Assembly (NCBI GenBank): GCA_903891755.1
Contig: CAITFY010000015.1
Coordinates: 1 to 16,758, forward strand
Origin: an uncultured Actinomycetes bacterium
GTDB lineage: Bacteria; Actinomycetota; Actinomycetes; Nanopelagicales; Nanopelagicaceae
Length of the DNA stretch: 16,758 bases
Direction of reading: 5' to 3'
Shown here: positions 1-7,968 of the stretch, in pieces
Layout of the letters: every line of letters begins with the position of its first letter
How positions within the stretch are numbered: position 1 is the stretch's first letter
Made by a program: the position numbers and the translations under genes
The notes under the pieces: model-generated
The model's input: the letters and a program-made list of their open reading frames with translations, nothing else
Databases searched by the model: none
What the model was told of the DNA's origin: nothing

Positions 1-2775
1 AATGTGCAGATGCCATTTGATGATCTTCCACCCTTTGTTCCTTCATTAAATCCCGCAGGTATCTACGAACGTGATTTCACCGTTCTCGATAACTGGGTAG
101 GAGAGCGCATTGTTCTGCAGATTGGCGGATTTGAATCTGTAGCAATCTTGAGTGTCAATGGCGTTGAAGTTGGAATGGCGAAAGATTCTCGCCTTGCAGC
201 CGATTTTGAAATTAGCGATTTTGTGAACCCAGGCAAGAATCGAATCCAGATCAAGGTTGTTAAGTGGTCTGATGCGACCTACATTGAAGATCAAGATCAA
301 TGGTGGCACGGCGGAATTACCCGCAGCGTTAAATTATTTATCACTCCACGCGTTCATATTGCCCGCTTCTACCCAACCGCTGGGCTAAAGGTTGATGGCA
401 CAACGGGCACGCTAGATATTCGCGCATTTGTGGCCGCTGCCCAAGATGCAAACTTTGAGGGTTACTCACTCTCTGCACGCGTTGAAGGTGTAGCAAGAGC
501 TAAAACTTTGAGCGCAAAGGTGATCGGAACTTCTCGAATTGAGTGGACGGAAATGCCTGCTGAATATCAGGCAATCGCTAGAGATTTCTTCCATGGAACA
601 TATTGGGACGGCAAAGTTCCAGCGCCAATCATGGAGGTCGTCAACAAGATAGAGCCACCTACACCTGGCGGAATTCACCTCGCAGCAGAGTTCCCAAATA
701 TCAAGGCTTGGTCTGCTGAAGAGCCAAATCTCTACCATTTAATAGTTGAACTCAAAGATCCAATGGGAAGCGTTATCGAAACCTTCACCCAGAAAATTGG
801 TTTTAGAGATGTCACGATCAAGGGCCGCAACTTCCTTGTAAATGGTAAGCGCGTCATTATCTACGGCGTAAACCGCCATGATTTCAATCGAAAAACCGGT
901 CGCGTAGTTAGCGTTGCAGATATGCGCGCTGATCTCTTGGAGATGAAGAAATTCAACTTCAACGCTGTGCGTACCTCTCACTATCCCAACGATCCTGCAT
1001 TCTTGGATCTCGCCGATGAACTTGGCTTCTATGTAATTGGTGAGGCAAATATCGAGTCTCACGCCTTCCAAGATTCACTCTGCAATGATCAGCGTTACCT
1101 CACTCCTTGGGTGGATCGCGTGGCTCGTATGGTGCAGCGCGATATTCACCATCCCAGCGTCATCATGTGGTCACTTGGAAATGAGTCCGGCGCAGGTTCT
1201 AACCATGAAGCTGCCGCTGCTTATGTTCGTAAGTTTGATCCATCACGTCCACTCCATTACGAGGGCGCAATCCGTCCATATTGGACTGCAAATCCTTCTC
1301 TCACCGATGTTGTATGCCCTATGTATCCATCTATCGATGCGATCATCTCGTACGCCAAGTCGAACGTCGGAACTCGTCCATTGATCATGTGCGAGTACTC
1401 ACATGCAATGGGTAACTCCAATGGAACGCTTGCTGAGTACTGGCAAGCAATTCATACCCTTCCAGGGTTACAAGGCGGGTTTATCTGGGAGTTCTGGGAC
1501 CACGGAATTGAACAGACCCTCTCCGATGGATCAAAGCGATCTGCCTATGGCGGAGATTTTGGCGAAGAGAAGCACGATGGCAATTTCTGCTGCGATGGAA
1601 TGGTCTTCCCAGATCGCTCTCCTAAGCCAGCAATGTTGGAGTTCAAAGCAATTGCGACCCCACTTCTCATCACCGCCACTAGCGCTGCAGCCGGAGCATT
1701 TAAGGTCAAGAACAAGAACTTCTTCGTAACCACAAAGGATTATGAAATTACCTGGAAGATTGCAATCGAGGGTGAAGTTGTTGATTACGGCCGAGTGAAG
1801 TTGCCAGTAATTGCTCCTCAGGCGACCGGAGCAATCAAGGTAACCTCAAAATTCTTGAAGGCAGCTGCAGAGCCAGGTGAACGTTTCATCACTTTCAGCA
1901 TTATCAAGAAATCTGAAACTCCTTGGGCCGGCGCCTCAGCTGAAGTTGGTTGGGCACAATTTAAACTCCCATCAAAGGCAAGGCCAAAGGCTAAGTTGCT
2001 TACACCAAAGGCACTGGCCAATGTGCTCAACGAAGATGGCTCCATTTATATGGGCTTTGGTTCCTTCAATCCACAACTCAACCTCTACCGCGCTCCAACC
2101 GATAACGATCGAATTGGCAATATCTCCAAGCGTTGGCACGAGTGGGGAATTAATAATCTCGAGCGCACCGCGGTGAAGATTACAAAATCAGGAAATGGTT
2201 ACAAGATCTCCTCGATCTACAAGACCAGTGCTGGTATTGAAATCAAGCAAGTGCAGATCATTCATGAGGTAGTAAACGGCTTTAACGTGGTTGAAGAGAC
2301 GACACTTCCGAAGGTGCTTCACGATGTGGCTCGCGTAGGCACCACATTTGAACTCGATCGCAGTTTCTCAAATATGAGTTACTTCGGTACAGGTCCAAAT
2401 GAGACTTACCCAGATCGTCATCTGAGTCCTATCGATCACTTTGAATCTGATGTAAGCGATCAGTACATTCCATATGTCAGACCTCAGGAAAATGGTGGAC
2501 ACGCTGACGTTCGTTGGGTTGAAGTCTCAAATAACCACGGTGAGACGATCCGCATCGAACTTGCAAAGCCAGGTCAAGTCTCGGTTACTCCGTTCCGCGC
2601 ACATGAACTTGCGACAGCCACACACGATGTAGAACTCAAGTCATCAGTTACGGTTGTAGCTATCGATACGGTTCACCGTGGAGTCGGTACCGCTTCTTGT
2701 GGTCCTGACACACTTGATCAATATCTGATCAAGCCAGGCAAGTACACGTTGGCCTACACGCTCACCTACAAGTGA
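1..2775 (+). CDS. lacZ: Beta-galactosidase, GH2 family, LacZ-type (5' end outside window)
   Basis: Hydrolyses terminal beta-galactosides such as lactose to galactose in the cytoplasm. The reading frame is open from base 1, and the first codons (N-V-Q-M-P-F) align with the conserved E. coli LacZ segment around Asn102/Val103. The GTG at base 4 is therefore an internal valine codon, and roughly 100 N-terminal residues lie outside the window. Counting codons from base 1, I see the GH2 sugar-binding and immunoglobulin-like domains, then the TIM barrel with RTSHYPN (codons 324-330), the metal-binding IESH (351-354), the acid/base Glu395 in LGNESG (bases 1183-1185) and the nucleophile Glu465 in CEYSHAMGNS (bases 1393-1395). 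GGFIWEFWD follows. The C-terminal LacZ domain 5 is present, with GTGPNETYPDR and YVRPQENG. All catalytic residues are intact. The stop overlaps the galK start by four bases, so the two are co-transcribed. There is no secretion signal in the visible part. Confidence 0.96.
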   Translation, partial: NVQMPFDDLPPFVPSLNPAGIYERDFTVLDNWVGERIVLQIGGFESVAILSVNGVEVGMAKDSRLAADFEISDFVNPGKNRIQIKVVKWSDATYIEDQDQWWHGGITRSVKLFITPRVHIARFYPTAGLKVDGTTGTLDIRAFVAAAQDANFEGYSLSARVEGVARAKTLSAKVIGTSRIEWTEMPAEYQAIARDFFHGTYWDGKVPAPIMEVVNKIEPPTPGGIHLAAEFPNIKAWSAEEPNLYHLIVELKDPMGSVIETFTQKIGFRDVTIKGRNFLVNGKRVIIYGVNRHDFNRKTGRVVSVADMRADLLEMKKFNFNAVRTSHYPNDPAFLDLADELGFYVIGEANIESHAFQDSLCNDQRYLTPWVDRVARMVQRDIHHPSVIMWSLGNESGAGSNHEAAAAYVRKFDPSRPLHYEGAIRPYWTANPSLTDVVCPMYPSIDAIISYAKSNVGTRPLIMCEYSHAMGNSNGTLAEYWQAIHTLPGLQGGFIWEFWDHGIEQTLSDGSKRSAYGGDFGEEKHDGNFCCDGMVFPDRSPKPAMLEFKAIATPLLITATSAAAGAFKVKNKNFFVTTKDYEITWKIAIEGEVVDYGRVKLPVIAPQATGAIKVTSKFLKAAAEPGERFITFSIIKKSETPWAGASAEVGWAQFKLPSKARPKAKLLTPKALANVLNEDGSIYMGFGSFNPQLNLYRAPTDNDRIGNISKRWHEWGINNLERTAVKITKSGNGYKISSIYKTSAGIEIKQVQIIHEVVNGFNVVEETTLPKVLHDVARVGTTFELDRSFSNMSYFGTGPNETYPDRHLSPIDHFESDVSDQYIPYVRPQENGGHADVRWVEVSNNHGETIRIELAKPGQVSVTPFRAHELATATHDVELKSSVTVVAIDTVHRGVGTASCGPDTLDQYLIKPGKYTLAYTLTYK

Positions 2776-3932
2776 GCGATGGAAATTTAAGGGGAACAGT
2801 GCTCGACATATCAAAACGCTTTACAGAAGTCTTTGGCGCTAAACCCGAGGTAGTCGCAGCTGCTCCGGGACGTGTGAATTTGATCGGTGAACATATCGAT
2901 TACAGCGATGGCTTCGTGCTTCCCTTTGCAATTTCTGACACCACCACTGTGGCGCTCTCACGTCGCGACGATCAGATAATTCGTATTGCTTCAGCGCAGA
3001 AGAGCACTGAAATAGTTGAAACTTCACTTGATGAACTCATCCCTCTCACGGGGGAGAGTTGGGCGAGATATGCGCTCGGTGTTCTCTGGGTGCTCAAAAT
3101 TGATACCGGCGTGGATTTACTTATCGATGGACGAGTCCCACTGGGTGCAGGTTTGTCCTCAAGTGCCGCCTTGGAATGTTCCATTGCGACCGCCGTGAAT
3201 CATCTCTTCAATAAGGGGCTTTCACTCGCCGAATTGGCGAGGGCATCACAAAAAGCTGAGAATGATTATGTGGGAGTTCCATGCGGAATCATGGATCAAT
3301 CTGTCTCCTTGATGGCCAAGTCCGGATCAGCGCTCCTTCTGGATTGCCGCGATCTAAGTTCAGAGAACATTCCATTCCTCATTGCACCGCAAGGTCTTGA
3401 ACTTTTAATTATTGATACGCAGGCTCATCACAAATTAGTTGATGGAGGATATGCCGAGCGCCGTGCATCATGCGAGAAGGCAGTTGCAACGCTAGGTATC
3501 ACCTCACTTCGCGATATCTCCGTTGCAGAATATGCGGCGCGTCAATCAGAGTTAGATCCCGTTACTTATATTCGCGGCTTCCACGCAGTTACTGAGATGA
3601 AGCGCGTCTTAGATGCTGTAGATGCACTTAAGGCAAATAACTTTTCACGCCTTGGCGATCTCTTAAATCAATCTCATCGCTCATTACGAGATGACTACAC
3701 AGTCTCTTGCCCTGAGTTAAATCTCGCAGTTGATACAGCCTTGCAGCAAGGTGCACTTGGTGCTCGCATGGTTGGGGGCGGTTTTGGTGGAAGTGCAATC
3801 GCACTCATCAAGAGTGATCAAGTGAAGCGATGTGAGAGCGCAATTCAAAAGGCATTCTCTGATGCAGGATTTAAAGCTCCACGATTCTTTACATCATTGC
3901 CAAGTAATGGCGCGCAGGTCATACCCAATTAA
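2772..3932 (+). CDS. galK: Galactokinase
   Basis: Phosphorylates alpha-D-galactose with ATP to galactose-1-phosphate, the entry step of the Leloir pathway, and so uses the product of the upstream beta-galactosidase. It has the galactokinase signature GRVNLIGEHIDYSDG (residues 33-47), the GHMP ATP-binding loop PLGAGLSSSAALE (123-135), the catalytic Asp175 in CGIMDQS, and the third GHMP motif GGGFGGSAIAL near the C-terminus. The length of 386 aa is normal for bacterial GalK. The start is uncertain. GTG at 2772 overlaps the lacZ stop (GTGA) and has no Shine-Dalgarno sequence; GTG at 2799 follows AAGGGGA (2789-2795) at a rather short distance. The 3' end overlaps the convergent glpK by 14 bases. 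galT and galE are not in the window. Confidence 0.96.
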   Translation: MSDGNLRGTVLDISKRFTEVFGAKPEVVAAAPGRVNLIGEHIDYSDGFVLPFAISDTTTVALSRRDDQIIRIASAQKSTEIVETSLDELIPLTGESWARYALGVLWVLKIDTGVDLLIDGRVPLGAGLSSSAALECSIATAVNHLFNKGLSLAELARASQKAENDYVGVPCGIMDQSVSLMAKSGSALLLDCRDLSSENIPFLIAPQGLELLIIDTQAHHKLVDGGYAERRASCEKAVATLGITSLRDISVAEYAARQSELDPVTYIRGFHAVTEMKRVLDAVDALKANNFSRLGDLLNQSHRSLRDDYTVSCPELNLAVDTALQQGALGARMVGGGFGGSAIALIKSDQVKRCESAIQKAFSDAGFKAPRFFTSLPSNGAQVIPN

Positions 3933-5406
3933 GAGTTCGCTCAATCGCTTTCTTCCAACCCTCTAAACCATGAGCAGCGCTCTCTGAACTAATCTTCGGT
4001 GTCCAGTGGTTACTCTCTTGCCACTGGGATAAGAGCTCTTCTTTGTTGCTCCATATTCCAACTGCAAGTCCCGCCGCATAAGCTGCGCCGAGCGCAGTTG
4101 TTTCCGCAACAACCGGGCGAGAGACATCTGTTTGAAGAACATCGGCCTGCATCTGCATGCATAGTTCATTTTGAGTGACGCCACCATCAACACGAAGAAC
4201 CTTGATAGCAACCCCGGTCTCTTCTTCCATCGCGCGGATGACATCATGTGTTTGATAACAGATTGCTTCCAAGGTGGCACGAGCTAAATGTGCTTTGGTC
4301 GCAGCGCGAGTTAAACCGACGATCACTCCGCGTGCATCCCCACGCCAGTAAGGAGCGAAGAGGCCAGAGAAGGCGGGAACAAAGTAGACGCCACCATTAT
4401 CCGCGACGCTTGCCGCGAGCGGTTCGATCTCTGCAGAGCTGTTAATGATTCCCATCTGGTCGCGAAGCCATTGCACCGCAGAACCTGTAACTGCAACTGA
4501 GCCCTCGAGTGCGTATTTGGCGGGTTCATCTCCGAGTTGAAATGCCAGAGTGGTGAGCAATCCTTTTTTAGAGCGAACGATGTCGGTGCCGGTATTAATC
4601 AGTGCAAAGTTGCCAGTGCCATACGTTGTCTTCGACTCTCCCTTTTCAAAGCAGAGTTGTCCGAGGAGAGCTGCGTGTTGATCGCCAACAATCCCAGCGA
4701 TTGGAATTCGAGCACCGAATATTCCCGAAGCAGATGTATATCCATAGATTTCAGAAGAACTCTTGATCTCTGCCAAGGCTTGCCGTGGAACTCCAAAGGC
4801 CGAGAGAAGTTGATCATCCCACTGTAGGGTTTCCAAATTCATCAACAGGGTTCGCCCAGCGTTGGAAACATCAGTGACATGGATATTTTCTTCACTAAGG
4901 TTCCAGACCAACCAAGAGTCGATAGTTCCAAAGAGCAACTCTTGTTGATCCATAGCGCTCTTTACCGTTGGAGAGTGCTCCATCATCCAGCTCATCTTGC
5001 TGGCCGAAAAATATGGTGCAAGTGGCAGACCACTCTTATACGTAATCTGAGTGGCGAGATTGGGATCAATCTCATCCAAAATTCCTTGACTGCGAGTGTC
5101 TTGCCAGACAATTGCATTATGAAGTGGAACTCCGGAGAGCGCGCTCCACGCAACAGTGGTCTCACGTTGATTGGTTATTCCAATCGCAGCAAGGTCTGAT
5201 CCCTTTAGATTGGCTGCCTGAAGCGCCTCTTTAATTACCGCCTCAGTTGCCCGAAGGATTTCCAGAGGATCATGTTCAACCCAGCCAGCCTGGGGCAAGA
5301 TCTGGGTGTGCTCTTTCTGGGCCGCTGAAATTACCTTGCCAGCCTGGTCGAAGATCATGAAGCGGGTACTGGTGGTTCCCTGATCAATCGCCCCAATGTA
5401 AGACAT
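3919..5406 (-). CDS. glpK: Glycerol kinase
   Basis: Phosphorylates glycerol with ATP to sn-glycerol-3-phosphate and so traps it in the cell. This FGGY-family kinase has the N-terminal phosphate loop DQGTTSTRFMIFD (residues 8-20), the glycerol-contacting Arg81-Glu82 in TNQRETTVAW, the catalytic Asp242 in GIVGDQHAALLG, and the adenosine-site stretch VDGGVTQNELCMQMQAD in the C-terminal domain. Its 495 aa is the usual length. It is divergent from glpD, which oxidises its product, with 17 bases between the start codons. There is no Shine-Dalgarno sequence; a TAGAAT hexamer ends six bases before the ATG, so translation is probably leaderless. The 3' end overlaps galK tail to tail. No glycerol facilitator gene or glp repressor gene is visible here. 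Confidence 0.97.
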   Translation of the reverse strand: MSYIGAIDQGTTSTRFMIFDQAGKVISAAQKEHTQILPQAGWVEHDPLEILRATEAVIKEALQAANLKGSDLAAIGITNQRETTVAWSALSGVPLHNAIVWQDTRSQGILDEIDPNLATQITYKSGLPLAPYFSASKMSWMMEHSPTVKSAMDQQELLFGTIDSWLVWNLSEENIHVTDVSNAGRTLLMNLETLQWDDQLLSAFGVPRQALAEIKSSSEIYGYTSASGIFGARIPIAGIVGDQHAALLGQLCFEKGESKTTYGTGNFALINTGTDIVRSKKGLLTTLAFQLGDEPAKYALEGSVAVTGSAVQWLRDQMGIINSSAEIEPLAASVADNGGVYFVPAFSGLFAPYWRGDARGVIVGLTRAATKAHLARATLEAICYQTHDVIRAMEEETGVAIKVLRVDGGVTQNELCMQMQADVLQTDVSRPVVAETTALGAAYAAGLAVGIWSNKEELLSQWQESNHWTPKISSESAAHGLEGWKKAIERTLNWV

Positions 5407-5423
5407 ACCCGTATTCTAAGCGC
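5407..5423. promoter_or_regulatory. Symmetric divergent leaderless promoter of glpK and glpD
   Basis: The whole 17-base gap between the two start codons holds TATTCTA (5412-5418). On the plus strand TATTCT (5412-5417) ends six bases before the glpD GTG. On the minus strand TAGAAT (5418-5413) ends six bases before the glpK ATG. Both match the actinobacterial -10 pattern TANNNT at the distance where transcription would begin at or next to the start codon. Neither gene has a Shine-Dalgarno sequence. Any -35 contacts would have to lie inside the opposite coding region; I see no good -35 there. Confidence 0.7.
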
Positions 5424-7061
5424 GTGGCCCCAAATAAATCATTGCTTAATCCAGAACAACGCAAGGCAGATATTGAGCTCCTCGCCAGCGAAGAGTTCGA
5501 CATCTTGGTAATCGGCGGGGGAGTAGTCGGAAGCGGAATCGCTCTCGATGCCGCCGCCCGTGGATTGAAAGTCGCCCTTGTTGAGAGCGACGACTTCGCC
5601 TCTGGAACCTCTTCGCGATCAAGCAAATTAATTCATGGTGGATTGCGATACCTCGAGCAATTTGATTTCAAGTTGGTGCGTGAAGCACTTCATGAGCGCG
5701 AGATGATGATTACTGAGCAAGCACCTCACTTGGTTAAGCCGCTCTCCTTTGTTTACCCGCTTCACAAAAAGTATTTAGATCGCATTTATGTAGGTGCTGG
5801 TCTGATGTTGTACGACTTGCTCCGCGGAAAATTAAGAGCAGTCCCATGGCATAAACACATCTCCTTTGGTGAGATGCGCAATGAAGCGAGATCGCTTAAT
5901 CCCGAGATCGTCACAGGCGGATTGGTTTATTATGATGCTCAAGTCGATGACGCTCGTCATACCGTGATGGTTGCACGAACCGCTAAAGATTACGGAGCTC
6001 ACATCGTGACGGGAGCAACCGTTACGCAAATTACACGAACTCCAGACCGAGTGACCGGTGCGATTGTTGCCGTCGATGGCCATAGTTTTAATGTGAAGTC
6101 GAAGGTAGTCGTAGCTGCTGCCGGTATTTGGAATGAAGAGCTCTACCAACAATTTGGAATAAAGCCTGGCTATAAGATCAAGATGAGCAAGGGTGTTCAC
6201 ATCATCTTGCCAAAGGATGCGATTGATGCGAAGACCGGCATCATTATTAAGACTTCGCTCTCAGTTCTCTTTATTATTCCCTGGGGAAATGAATGGCTTC
6301 TTGGAACTACTGATACTGACTACACGGGAGATCGCGAATATCCAGTAGCTGATAGCGCGGATATCGATTACATCCTTAATGAGGCGAACAAAGTATTGCT
6401 TCCAAAGATTCGCAGGGAACAAATCCTCAGCACATACGCTGGACTTCGACCACTTGTCTCTCCCGCTAAAGATTCTTCTACAACCAAGATTTCTCGCGAA
6501 CACACTGTCGACCATCCCGTTAAAGGTTTTGTAAGCATTGCTGGTGGTAAATACACCACCTATCGTGTGATGGCCGCCGATGCGGTTGATGCAGCGGTGA
6601 AGGATCTAGATAAGTCATCTCCTAAGTCTTCAACGAAATCAATTGCCCTCATTGGTGCAGCTGGATACTCAACGTTGATGAAGCAGATTGCATCATTGGC
6701 TCAGAGCTACTCCGTATCTACTGCATGTGTCGAAAGAATGCTTAATCGCTATGGATCTTTGGTGAGCGATATCTTCCAGACGATTGCTAAAGATGCATCT
6801 CTTGCAGAAGAGATTCTTCCTGGTGCGGGCTATCTCAAGGCCGAGGCCCTCTACGCGGTATCGCATGAAGGCGCCAGAACTCTGGTTGATGTCTTGGCTC
6901 GCCGTTTGCGTTTAGCCATGGAAACTTCAGATCACGGCCTCAGCGTTGCGCAAGAAATTGCCGAATTAATTGCTCCAACCTTGGAGTGGAAGAAGGCCGA
7001 TATCAAGCGCGAAGTTGCTGCCTTCGGAAAGTATGTCGCTACTGAGATGGCTGCAATTTAA
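5424..7061 (+). CDS. glpD: Aerobic glycerol-3-phosphate dehydrogenase (FAD)
   Basis: Oxidises sn-glycerol-3-phosphate to dihydroxyacetone phosphate at the membrane, passing electrons through FAD to quinone. The FAD dinucleotide-binding fold begins at residue 25 with VIGGGVVGSGIALDAA and the downstream acidic residue in VALVESDDFASG. The family stretch SSRSSKLIHGGLRYLEQFDF follows (63-82). GGKYTTYRVMA marks the end of the oxidoreductase domain, followed by the helical C-terminal domain typical of bacterial GlpD. The length of 545 aa fits the family. The GTG at 5424 is the only good start near the N-terminus and lacks a Shine-Dalgarno sequence, which agrees with the leaderless promoter just upstream. 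The stop TAA shares one base with the ATG of the next gene. Together with glpK it completes glycerol catabolism to a glycolytic intermediate. Confidence 0.96.
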   Translation: MAPNKSLLNPEQRKADIELLASEEFDILVIGGGVVGSGIALDAAARGLKVALVESDDFASGTSSRSSKLIHGGLRYLEQFDFKLVREALHEREMMITEQAPHLVKPLSFVYPLHKKYLDRIYVGAGLMLYDLLRGKLRAVPWHKHISFGEMRNEARSLNPEIVTGGLVYYDAQVDDARHTVMVARTAKDYGAHIVTGATVTQITRTPDRVTGAIVAVDGHSFNVKSKVVVAAAGIWNEELYQQFGIKPGYKIKMSKGVHIILPKDAIDAKTGIIIKTSLSVLFIIPWGNEWLLGTTDTDYTGDREYPVADSADIDYILNEANKVLLPKIRREQILSTYAGLRPLVSPAKDSSTTKISREHTVDHPVKGFVSIAGGKYTTYRVMAADAVDAAVKDLDKSSPKSSTKSIALIGAAGYSTLMKQIASLAQSYSVSTACVERMLNRYGSLVSDIFQTIAKDASLAEEILPGAGYLKAEALYAVSHEGARTLVDVLARRLRLAMETSDHGLSVAQEIAELIAPTLEWKKADIKREVAAFGKYVATEMAAI

Positions 7062-7492
7062 TGACAATTATGTGGGTGGCACCTACTGATGAGGAAATTG
7101 CTGAACTACTTCGCAAGGCCAAGACTGTTGCGATTGTCGGGGCATCTGATAATCCAGAGCGCCCGGTATATGGAGTATCGCAATGGCTTCTCGATAATTC
7201 ACACTTTGATCTCTTCTTTGTAAACCCTCGACTACAAACCCTCTTTGGCCACAAGGTTTATCCATCAATCGCAGATATTCCTGAATGGGTAGATATTGTG
7301 GATGTCTTTCGTAACGTCGCAGATATTCCAACTGTCTTAGATGAATCAATTGCAGTCAAAGCAAAATCAATGTGGTTGCAATTGGGATTGAAGGATGATG
7401 TCTCGGCTAACAGAGCGGTGAAAAATGGACTACAAGTTGTTCAGAACCGCTGCATCAAGATTGACTACAACTCACTTCTTCTCAAGAACTAG
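7061..7492 (+). CDS. CoA-binding domain protein (YccU-like)
   Basis: A 143-residue single-domain protein of the small CoA-binding family (Rossmann-like fold related to the CoA-binding domain of succinyl-CoA synthetase). Visible family features are TVAIVGASDNPERPVYGV near residues 22-39, FFVNPR, VDIVDVFRN and WLQLG in the middle, and NRCIKIDY near the end. The substrate and physiological role of this family are not known to me; members bind CoA or related nucleotides. It starts on the last base of the glpD stop (TAATG), so it is probably translated by coupling; ATG at 7070 is an alternative start nine bases downstream. Its 3' end overlaps the convergent msrB by 21 bases. The link to glycerol metabolism is only positional. 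Confidence 0.85.
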   Translation: MTIMWVAPTDEEIAELLRKAKTVAIVGASDNPERPVYGVSQWLLDNSHFDLFFVNPRLQTLFGHKVYPSIADIPEWVDIVDVFRNVADIPTVLDESIAVKAKSMWLQLGLKDDVSANRAVKNGLQVVQNRCIKIDYNSLLLKN

Positions 7493-7894
7493 CGCTACAG
7501 AATTAATGCACCAACGCTGATCGGTTGGTACTTCATACCCCTCGCCTTCAAATACGTGGCCAAGGTGCGATCCACAGTTAGCGCAACGAACCTCGGTGCG
7601 AATTCTTGGGGCTAGGGAAGCATCTTCGATTAAAACAACGGCATCATCTTTGGTTGGAGCGTAGAACGACGGCCAACCGCATCCTGAATGGAATTTGGTC
7701 TCGCTGCGAAAGAGTTCATTTCCGCATGCTTTGCAACGGTAACTACCTTCAACGTCAGAATCATTGTATTCACCGGTAAAGGGACGCTCGGTTGCTGCAT
7801 TGCGAAGGACTTCGTACGAGAGCGGATCTAAACGTTCTTTCAGTTCCTGCTCATCAATCTGGGCAGGGAACTCTGGAAGATTCTGATCGCTCAT
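7472..7894 (-). CDS. msrB: Peptide-methionine (R)-S-oxide reductase
   Basis: Reduces the R form of methionine sulfoxide in proteins back to methionine, a repair step after oxidative damage. From ATG 7894 the protein is 140 aa, the normal MsrB length. It has two zinc-binding CxxC pairs (Cys54/Cys57 and Cys104/Cys107), the conserved SGCGWPSF (70-77), GHVFEGEGY, and the catalytic Cys129 in RWCINS. The frame stays open to 8008, but the extra residues have no MsrB character, and the family N-terminus (LPEFP...EELKERLDPLSYEVLRN) fits the start chosen here. There is no Shine-Dalgarno sequence; TAACGT lies seven bases upstream. It is divergent from the nitroreductase gene and overlaps the 3' end of the CoA-binding gene. 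Confidence 0.95.
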   Translation of the reverse strand: MSDQNLPEFPAQIDEQELKERLDPLSYEVLRNAATERPFTGEYNDSDVEGSYRCKACGNELFRSETKFHSGCGWPSFYAPTKDDAVVLIEDASLAPRIRTEVRCANCGSHLGHVFEGEGYEVPTDQRWCINSVALVLEKK

Positions 7895-7907
7895 GTGAGG
7901 TACGTTA
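7895..7907 (-). promoter_or_regulatory. Leaderless -10 element of msrB
   Basis: Read on the minus strand, TAACGT (7907-7902) matches TANNNT and ends seven bases before the msrB ATG. No ribosome-binding sequence is present. No clear -35 is seen. Confidence 0.5.
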
Positions 7908-7934
7908 CTAGAGAGTTGTGATTCGTGACTATTT

Positions 7935-7962
7935 GGAATAAAACATAAATGTTTTTTGTTCC
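7935..7962. promoter_or_regulatory. AT-rich interrupted dyad between msrB and nitroreductase gene
   Basis: The inner arms AAAACAT (7940-7946) and ATGTTTT (7949-7955) are perfect inverted repeats around AA. The outer arms GGAA (7935-7938) and TTCC (7959-7962) also match, offset by unequal short gaps. It ends six bases before the nitroreductase ATG at 7969 and sits where a transcription factor could act on that gene. Function is inferred from symmetry and place only. Confidence 0.4.
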
Positions 7963-7968
7963 AAAAAT

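Noticed and set aside
4..6. GTG as start codon of the beta-galactosidase
   Set aside because: It encodes the valine of the conserved N-V segment in the sugar-binding domain; the frame is open to base 1, so the true start lies left of the window.
5832..6200. 122-codon open frame opposite glpD
   Set aside because: Antisense to a conserved region of glpD, with no family features.
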